30,687 nt of DNA. It comes from Anaerolineaceae bacterium (GTDB taxonomy: Bacteria > Chloroflexota > Anaerolineae > Anaerolineales > Anaerolineaceae). The DNA is taken from the NCBI GenBank assembly GCA_003524305.1, contig DQHW01000009.1, positions 123,840-154,526 of the forward strand. Direction: 5' to 3'. The translations under genes and the position numbers were made by a program. The notes beneath the pieces were generated by a model that saw only the letters and a program-made list of their open reading frames with translations, was not told where the DNA came from and searched no databases. Below, one piece after another: positions 30,085-30,687 of the stretch; the first letter of the stretch is position 1, and each line of letters starts with the position of its first letter.

Positions 30085-30687
30085 TTAAGATTTAGCCATT
30101 AATTTTCTTGCTTTTTGCGGATCGTCCGTAAAAATCCCGTCTACACGCATTGCCAACATATGCTTGATATCTTGTTCAGCATTGACCGTCCAAACATGCA
30201 CCCTGCGATTACGACGGTGTTCCCACCAAACGTAGACGGGGTCCACATCAGCAAGATATGGATGGATAATGTTTGGTGAAATATATTTCAGGAAGAAGCT
30301 TCTGGATATAATCCCGCCAAGCCCGCCAAGGCATAATAACGCCACAGGTGCATCAGGTAGCAGCTCTTTTATCATCTTCAAGTTTTTAGGGATGAAAGAA
30401 GAAAACAACACACGGTTTTGCATATTTTGGCGTTTCACAACATCGGCAACTTTTGCAATGAGGTCGTCTTTTGGTGAACTGTAGTTCGTCAATTCGACAT
30501 TGACCAATACTTTCTTGCCCACAGCCGCAAACACCTCTTCAAGTGTCGGAATTTTTTCACCAGCATACCTGGAATTGAATTTCGAACCGGCATCCAGGGT
30601 TTTCAATTCAGCCAACGTGTGCTCATTCACCCTTCCAGTGCCGTTCGTGGTTCGTTCCAGCGTGGGATCATGAATCACCATGACGAC
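30085..30687 (-). CDS. Glycerophosphodiester phosphodiesterase (partial, 5' end outside window)
   Basis: The visible 200 or so residues are the main part of a GDPD-family TIM barrel, which cuts glycerophosphodiesters to glycerol-3-phosphate and an alcohol. HDPTLERTTNGTG carries a conserved catalytic His and its Asn-Gly partner; IPTLEEVFAAVG, VNVELTN (with the metal-binding Glu) and the C-terminal HVWTVNAEQDIKHMLAMRVDGIFTDDP, read as separate segments, all fit. The reading frame stays open to the window edge, so the N-terminus with the first catalytic motif is missing. It lies 66 bp upstream of the GH3-like gene with no terminator between, so the two may be co-transcribed. Confidence 0.9.
   Translation of the reverse strand, partial: VVMVIHDPTLERTTNGTGRVNEHTLAELKTLDAGSKFNSRYAGEKIPTLEEVFAAVGKKVLVNVELTNYSSPKDDLIAKVADVVKRQNMQNRVLFSSFIPKNLKMIKELLPDAPVALLCLGGLGGIISRSFFLKYISPNIIHPYLADVDPVYVWWEHRRNRRVHVWTVNAEQDIKHMLAMRVDGIFTDDPQKARKLMAKS

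Noticed and set aside
1..30687. CRISPR array, insertion sequence, prophage, tRNA or rRNA genes
   Set aside because: I saw no regularly spaced repeats, transposase or phage-type proteins, or tRNA cloverleaf candidates on either strand.

Overview
This 30.7 kb chromosomal window comes from a bacterium that is probably a member of the Chloroflexota, class Anaerolineae. I infer this from recognised protein types (a CpXC zinc-ribbon protein, a YvcK-like protein with two N-terminal membrane segments, a membrane-anchored bactofilin-like protein with a toast-rack lipoprotein) and from the gene order. No 16S rRNA or other decisive marker is present, so the assignment is tentative. I see no transposon, phage, CRISPR array, tRNA or rRNA. 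The window reads as core chromosome with small accessory patches.

Layout. (1) 1-1310, minus: tandem duplicate genes for small secreted proteins, each with its own near-identical terminator. (2) 1615-5234: a nitroreductase, a lone chemotaxis receptor with almost no extracellular sensor, and a DegV-family fatty-acid-binding protein. A 390-bp spacer between the last two holds an 11-bp inverted repeat and a Shine-Dalgarno followed by ATG-TAA. (3) 5303-8086: a YwbE-family gene coupled to a DEAD-box RNA helicase whose leader holds a terminator-like hairpin, and a divergent deoxynucleoside kinase. (4) 8205-11256: an envelope operon of ECF sigma factor, zinc-type anti-sigma factor, beta-repeat membrane protein and toast-rack lipoprotein. 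(5) 11338-20722, minus: a housekeeping block of yvcK-like, gap, pgk, rpsT, argS, a cyclic 2,3-diphosphoglycerate synthetase-like GTPase, obgE and nadD. (6) 20936-25297, plus: class III aminotransferase, soluble histidine kinase, CpXC protein. (7) 25450-27229: a divergent FHA/winged-helix regulator and a membrane Ser/Thr kinase sharing one intergenic promoter region. (8) 27226-30687, minus: a large surface GH3-like protein and a partial glycerophosphodiester phosphodiesterase.

How the genes may work together. Lower glycolysis (gap, pgk) sits near a GTPase of the family that makes cyclic 2,3-diphosphoglycerate, and beside a YvcK-like protein whose relatives control carbon metabolism and wall synthesis. 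The sigma operon looks like a self-contained cell-surface response. The kinase/FHA pair looks like a one-step phosphorylation-to-transcription switch. Several promoters have an extended -10 (TGnTATAAT), and many carry inverted repeats at or near the -10. Three minus-strand genes (helicase, obgE, rpsT) have a seven-base U tract shortly before the start codon, and in the first two it follows a hairpin. The most promising candidates for undescribed biology are the helicase and obgE leaders, the cDPGS-like gene in a glycolytic neighbourhood, the kinase/FHA-winged-helix pair, the GH3-like protein with an altered catalytic loop, and the duplicated secreted proteins.
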